Below are positions 60,467-64,000 of a stretch of 64,000 nt of DNA, one piece after another (within the stretch, counting starts at the first letter, position 1; each line of letters starts with the position of its first letter). The stretch covers positions 172,620-236,619 of the forward strand of contig CAJOHD010000005.1 of assembly GCA_905234275.1 (NCBI GenBank). Direction: 5' to 3'. The notes under the pieces were generated by a model, which was not told where the DNA came from, did not search any database, and was given only the letters and a program-made list of their open reading frames with translations. Source of the stretch: an uncultured Bacteroidales bacterium (GTDB lineage: Bacteria > Bacteroidota > Bacteroidia > Bacteroidales > F082). The position numbers and the translations under genes are program-made.

Positions 60467-63400
60467 TTAATCCATTGATTTCATTATATCCAATAGACTA
60501 CTATACGTGTCTACGCAACCATACTTCACATTGCTGGTTGATACATTGTTGAACAACTTCTTGGCACAGTCAATCTTCGCTTTTTCCACGCCTTTCAGTT
60601 GCATGGAATCCATCGAGCCTTTGGTTTCGGCTATGAAGAACACATGCTTGATGCCCATGTTGTCGTTGAAGGCGATGGCCCAGTCGGGAGCGTAGTTGCC
60701 TACGGGTGTCGGTATTTGGAACGACCTCGGCAGTTTGGCATAAACACACACCTCTTCCGCTTTATCCAAATCTTCGGCAAAAGCGCGTTCGCCTTGGCTG
60801 TCGGGGAACACATAATCGAGAATGTGCTTCTTGGCTTCGTATGCTTTGTCAACGGTTTGGCGACTCTTCTCTTTTGTGAAGATGTCGGAATCGTATTGGT
60901 TTTCCGTGCGGTTGTAGCTGATGTGCTCCACAATCATCGTGGCTTTCTGCTCGCGGATGATATGGCTTACCTTACGGATAAACTCTTCAGGGTTGTTCTT
61001 GAACATGTACAACTTCGACCGCTGAATGCCTTTCAAAATGCGGGTAACCGTGCGACGCGTCAATGTGGCGGCTTTGGCAATGTCGCCCACCAAGTCGTAA
61101 GGCACATTGCTGGTTGACACATCGCGCATCTCCTTCGTCCGCGTGCTCTGTTCGCCAGTGAAATCCAACTCGTCATCGCCTTGCATGCCTGTAGTCACCA
61201 CATACTTCAGCTGCGTGACATTCAACTCGCTATTGATGGCGGCAATGGCCTTCTGTATCAGTTCCTCACTGTCGTAATGCACCGTATAGACATATCGGTG
61301 GTTGATTTCATTCCACAAAGCCTTGAATTCTTTCTTTTCGGCATTGTCGTTCAAACGCTCGTTCACCACTTCCGCCTTGCCATTGGCATCTTCCACCATG
61401 TCGTCCAAAGCGGACGGGTCAAAGATGCTCTGGATCAGTTTATGCACTTGCTCTTCGATGGGTTGCAGCTTCTTGCTCATCGGGGCCAAAGTACCTTTTT
61501 CCATATCGGTGTGATAACCTTGCAGGATGTTGCCCTTCTCGTCGATATAGTCGTTGTCGAACAGATAACTAAGGATGCTGGCGGCCTCTTGCTCCGAAAT
61601 GGTGTGCTTCTCCTCGCCCACTTTGACGGTGACACCTTTGAAGTAATCGACCGTGGCTTGCGTCGGACGTTCGCGCAAAGTGTCCTTGGTCTCTTTTTGC
61701 AAGGCATCGACGAAGGTGCTGTAGTTCTCGTTGGCGACGACGGTCAGTTTATTGGTGTCGTGCACGGCGTCACCCAAACGTTCCTTGTCCATGCGGTTGC
61801 CGTCGTTATCAACGCAGATACGCAGACCGCGTCCCACTTCCTGTCGTTTGGCGGTGCTGGAGTTGGCGTGGCGCAACGTGCAGATTTGGAACACATTGGG
61901 ATTGTCCCAACCTTCGCGCAAGGCAGAATGGGAAAAGATGAATCGAGTCGGTTCATCGAAACTCAACAGGCGTTCCTTGTTCTTCAGAATCAAGTCGTAA
62001 GCCGAGATATCGTCCGATGTATCCTTGCCGCGTTTCACCTCACTATCAATTGAATGGCCTTTCTTGTCGATAGAGAAATAGCCGTTGTGTACTTGTGCGG
62101 CCGAAAACCGATGCAGGTAATTCTGATAATTGTCTTCAAACAGAGTCAGGTTCTCGTTCAGATAGTGGTTGTATTCGTCTTCAAACATTTTCCACAGCGG
62201 GCCTTTCACCTCGTTTCCATCTGTATCATAGCTCTTGTAGTTGGCCACCTCGTCAATGAAGAAAAGCGAAAGGGTCTTGATGCCTTGCTGGAACAAAGCT
62301 CTCTCCTTCTCAAAATGCGACTTGATGGTTTCCCGTATCTGAATCAGTTGGATGGCTTTCTCGCTCACATCGCCCATCACCTCGCCTTGGCGCAGTTGTT
62401 TGCCGTTTTGGAAATAGACCGTGTTGGTCAGCGGGTTGATTTCCGTGATGACAAAATCCTTGTAGGCAGGAAGTTCTGAAACAGCAAACAGCGAATCGCC
62501 TTGCTCGAACTTGCAGAGTTGTCGACGGGTGGCAGCGGCACCTTTCACCTCGATTTCCAACTTGACCACTGGCGCATGGTTCTTCGAGAGGATGATACTG
62601 TCGAAATAGATGTAGCTTTGCGTACCCAACAGGTTCTGCACCGTAATGCCCTTTACTTGGATTTTCTTCACCAAGCGTTGCTTGTAGGCATCGTAGGCAT
62701 CCAGCGCATAGATGCAGTTATGCGAGGTCTTGTGGGTGGCGGAATAGTTGAGCACAAACAGCGGCTTGAAGTTGCGCAAGGCCTTTTGTGTGGCTTCGCC
62801 CTCCATCTTTTGCGGCTCGTCCATAATGATGATGGGACGGTTGGCAGCAATCACGTCGATGGGGCGGCGGCTTTGGAAATCGTCGCGCTTGGAGTAGATG
62901 ATACGCGCCTCCTTGTTGGCCGCGCCTTCCTTGAACGAAGTGTTGAACGCCTGCACATTGATAATCATCACGTTGATGCTGGCATCGCTGCTGAACGAGT
63001 CGATTTGGGTGAGGTTGGCGCTGTTGTAGATGAAATAGCGGGCTTTCTTGCCGTAGAGTTCCATGAAATGCTCCTCCAGCATGGTGAAGCTCTTGTACAC
63101 GCCTTCACGGATGGCGATGCTGGGTACCACCACGATGAACTTCGACCAGCCGAAGCGTTTGTTCATCTCGAACATGGTCTTGATATAAACATAGGTCTTG
63201 CCCGTACCCGTCTCCATCTCCACATCCAAAGAGCAGGCACCGAGGCCGTTGGTGGCTGCCAGCGACTTGCTCAGCGGGATGTCATTCTGCACCTGCTGAT
63301 GATGAATGTTCTCCAACAACTGACTTGAACTGAGTTCCACATCGGCATTGCGGTAGCCCACATAGTCCTCCTCAAACTCTGCCTTCAACTGTTGCTTCTG

Positions 63401-63517
63401 CTTGCCCAAGTCGCGGCGATACTGCGCATTGGTCTTCGAGGGTTGTCCCGCAAACACGCTCACCGTGCTTTCCACCGCGTCAGTCTGGTATTGCTGTATC
63501 TTGAATTTGAATTTCAT
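60467..63517 (-). CDS. Type III restriction enzyme Res subunit
   Basis: 1016 aa, cytoplasmic SF2 helicase with nuclease. Motif I DVEMETGTGKTYVYIKTMFEMN, motif Ia VVVPSIAIREGVYKSF, DEAD-like box IIMDEPQKMEG, motif III NYSATHK, motif V/VI SHSALREGWDNPNVFQICTLR and RQEVGRGLRICVD. The C-terminal PD-(D/E)xK nuclease is APDWAIAFNDN...HVFFIAETKGSMDS. Normal length for Res. The cognate methylase (Mod) gene is normally upstream and is not in the window; an unknown gene follows directly upstream (63537). The gene is visibly more GC-rich than both neighbours. Confidence 0.9.
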   Translation of the reverse strand: MKFKFKIQQYQTDAVESTVSVFAGQPSKTNAQYRRDLGKQKQQLKAEFEEDYVGYRNADVELSSSQLLENIHHQQVQNDIPLSKSLAATNGLGACSLDVEMETGTGKTYVYIKTMFEMNKRFGWSKFIVVVPSIAIREGVYKSFTMLEEHFMELYGKKARYFIYNSANLTQIDSFSSDASINVMIINVQAFNTSFKEGAANKEARIIYSKRDDFQSRRPIDVIAANRPIIIMDEPQKMEGEATQKALRNFKPLFVLNYSATHKTSHNCIYALDAYDAYKQRLVKKIQVKGITVQNLLGTQSYIYFDSIILSKNHAPVVKLEIEVKGAAATRRQLCKFEQGDSLFAVSELPAYKDFVITEINPLTNTVYFQNGKQLRQGEVMGDVSEKAIQLIQIRETIKSHFEKERALFQQGIKTLSLFFIDEVANYKSYDTDGNEVKGPLWKMFEDEYNHYLNENLTLFEDNYQNYLHRFSAAQVHNGYFSIDKKGHSIDSEVKRGKDTSDDISAYDLILKNKERLLSFDEPTRFIFSHSALREGWDNPNVFQICTLRHANSSTAKRQEVGRGLRICVDNDGNRMDKERLGDAVHDTNKLTVVANENYSTFVDALQKETKDTLRERPTQATVDYFKGVTVKVGEEKHTISEQEAASILSYLFDNDYIDEKGNILQGYHTDMEKGTLAPMSKKLQPIEEQVHKLIQSIFDPSALDDMVEDANGKAEVVNERLNDNAEKKEFKALWNEINHRYVYTVHYDSEELIQKAIAAINSELNVTQLKYVVTTGMQGDDELDFTGEQSTRTKEMRDVSTSNVPYDLVGDIAKAATLTRRTVTRILKGIQRSKLYMFKNNPEEFIRKVSHIIREQKATMIVEHISYNRTENQYDSDIFTKEKSRQTVDKAYEAKKHILDYVFPDSQGERAFAEDLDKAEEVCVYAKLPRSFQIPTPVGNYAPDWAIAFNDNMGIKHVFFIAETKGSMDSMQLKGVEKAKIDCAKKLFNNVSTSNVKYGCVDTYSSLLDIMKSMD

Positions 63518-63536
63518 TAGTTTAGCTCTTTAGTTG

Positions 63537-64000
63537 TTATTTGTGTATGATTGCCACATGAGCAAGCCCGACTTTGTCTCTAACCACATTCAATATCAGA
63601 TTATTAGAAAACTTGAACAACAACAGTCCTTCCTCCTTGCTTAAAGAATCATGAGGGGTCAATTGCGTTTTATTCTTTATATAATGTCTAGTCTCTTTAC
63701 GGTTATTGCAAAGTCCCATTAAATCTTTAATTGTATAACCTTCACAAACATCCTCAAGCTCAGGAAAATAATCATATATCCTATTATCTTTTTTACCTTT
63801 TAGAGGATATATTGCATTAATTATTTCCAAAGCTTTCCCAATTAACATATACACATTGGAATCCGTTGAAGTCAAAATGGCATTATTCAAAAAAATAAGG
63901 TATTTTATCTCTTCACCTAACAAATCATAGTTGTTCATTAGTGTATTCAAGTCTCCTAAAGGAGAACTATCCATAATAGAATAAGGCCTAAAACCTTCAA
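63537..64000 (-). CDS. Unknown protein, 5' end may lie outside the window
   Basis: Frame open from the right edge: an ATG at 63974 starts MDSSPLGDLNTLMNNYDLLGEEIKYLIF, but eight codons upstream (EGFRPYSI) are also open to the edge, so the true start may be beyond 64000. At least 145 aa, helical, soluble, AT-rich. It ends KFSNNLILNVVRDKVGLAHVAIIHK. No family recognised. Its stop is 19 nt before the Res start, so it is probably part of the restriction operon. Confidence 0.5.
   Translation of the reverse strand, partial: EGFRPYSIMDSSPLGDLNTLMNNYDLLGEEIKYLIFLNNAILTSTDSNVYMLIGKALEIINAIYPLKGKKDNRIYDYFPELEDVCEGYTIKDLMGLCNNRKETRHYIKNKTQLTPHDSLSKEEGLLLFKFSNNLILNVVRDKVGLAHVAIIHK

Noticed and set aside
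61181..62053. Long plus-strand frames antisense to the Res gene (also at 62501-63328)
   Set aside because: They mirror the codon bias of Res; composition (His/Val/Leu-rich) is typical of antisense shadows.

Overview
The window looks like a chromosomal segment of an anaerobic member of the Bacteroidales (Bacteroidota). Evidence: three proteins end in a type IX secretion (T9SS) sorting domain; there is a TonB-dependent receptor followed by a DUF4249 lipoprotein; transketolase is split into two genes; and many genes and all three tRNAs are preceded by the Bacteroidota promoter pattern TTG - 19 to 23 nt - TAnnTTTG. No phylogenetic search was possible, so the genus is not named.

Layout. 1-3.5 kb: surface and secreted proteins on the minus strand (partial beta-barrel, lipoprotein, FG-GAP/T9SS protein). 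3.6-10.6 kb: a minus-strand lysine-to-butyrate operon read kamE, CoA-transferase subunit B, crt, a foreign-looking FISUMP-type protein, hbd, acyl-CoA dehydrogenase (broken), etfB, etfA. 10.7-10.86 kb: two copies of a 63-bp palindromic repeat. 10.9-17.3 kb: gltS, uvrB, rhomboid protease, mutL and a small membrane protein. 17.4-20.3 kb: an ABC importer for a metal chelate or corrinoid (binding protein, permease, ATPase). 20.4-26.6 kb: two Omp28-like T9SS proteins flanking an amidohydrolase and mpl. 26.8-43.1 kb: mostly housekeeping genes (xerD, LolC-like permease, NamZ, aminotransferase, DUF1573, tRNA-Met, two-gene transketolase, RluA, NfeD plus SPFH, PrdX-like deacylase, arginine deiminase, MalY-like lyase) and the TonB receptor pair.

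43.36-51.04 kb: a 7.66-kb integrated element in the 3' end of tRNA-Arg(ACG), bounded by a 17-bp direct repeat. It carries a tyrosine integrase, an excisionase-like HTH protein, a 680-aa protein resembling Bacteroidota phage structural proteins, a VRR-NUC nuclease, DUF6291-like and replication-associated phage proteins, and a terminase-small-subunit-like (DUF5681-like) protein, but no capsid, portal or large terminase. It is best read as a small phage satellite or heavily reduced prophage. Repeated TTTTGTCCACC motifs at both ends look like integrase arm sites. The tRNA-Arg terminator now lies beyond the element, just before sbcC.

51.1-57.4 kb: sbcCD and a GH20 hexosaminidase lipoprotein whose leader carries a long hairpin repeat. 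57.5-64 kb: a defence region with an AbiE-type toxin-antitoxin pair (antitoxin frame-shifted) and a type III restriction Res subunit with unrecognised neighbours; the right end is cut by the window, where a Mod gene might lie.

Three nested palindromes with CGTCATTTCGA-like ends, and GTAGAGACG palindromes, are scattered between genes. One copy supplies the last codons of rluA and another separates a promoter from its GH20 gene. Themes that connect genes: lysine fermentation to butyrate with electron-transferring flavoprotein; peptidoglycan recycling (NamZ, Mpl, GH20); envelope import (TonB receptor, ABC importer); DNA repair (UvrB, MutL, SbcCD, XerD).
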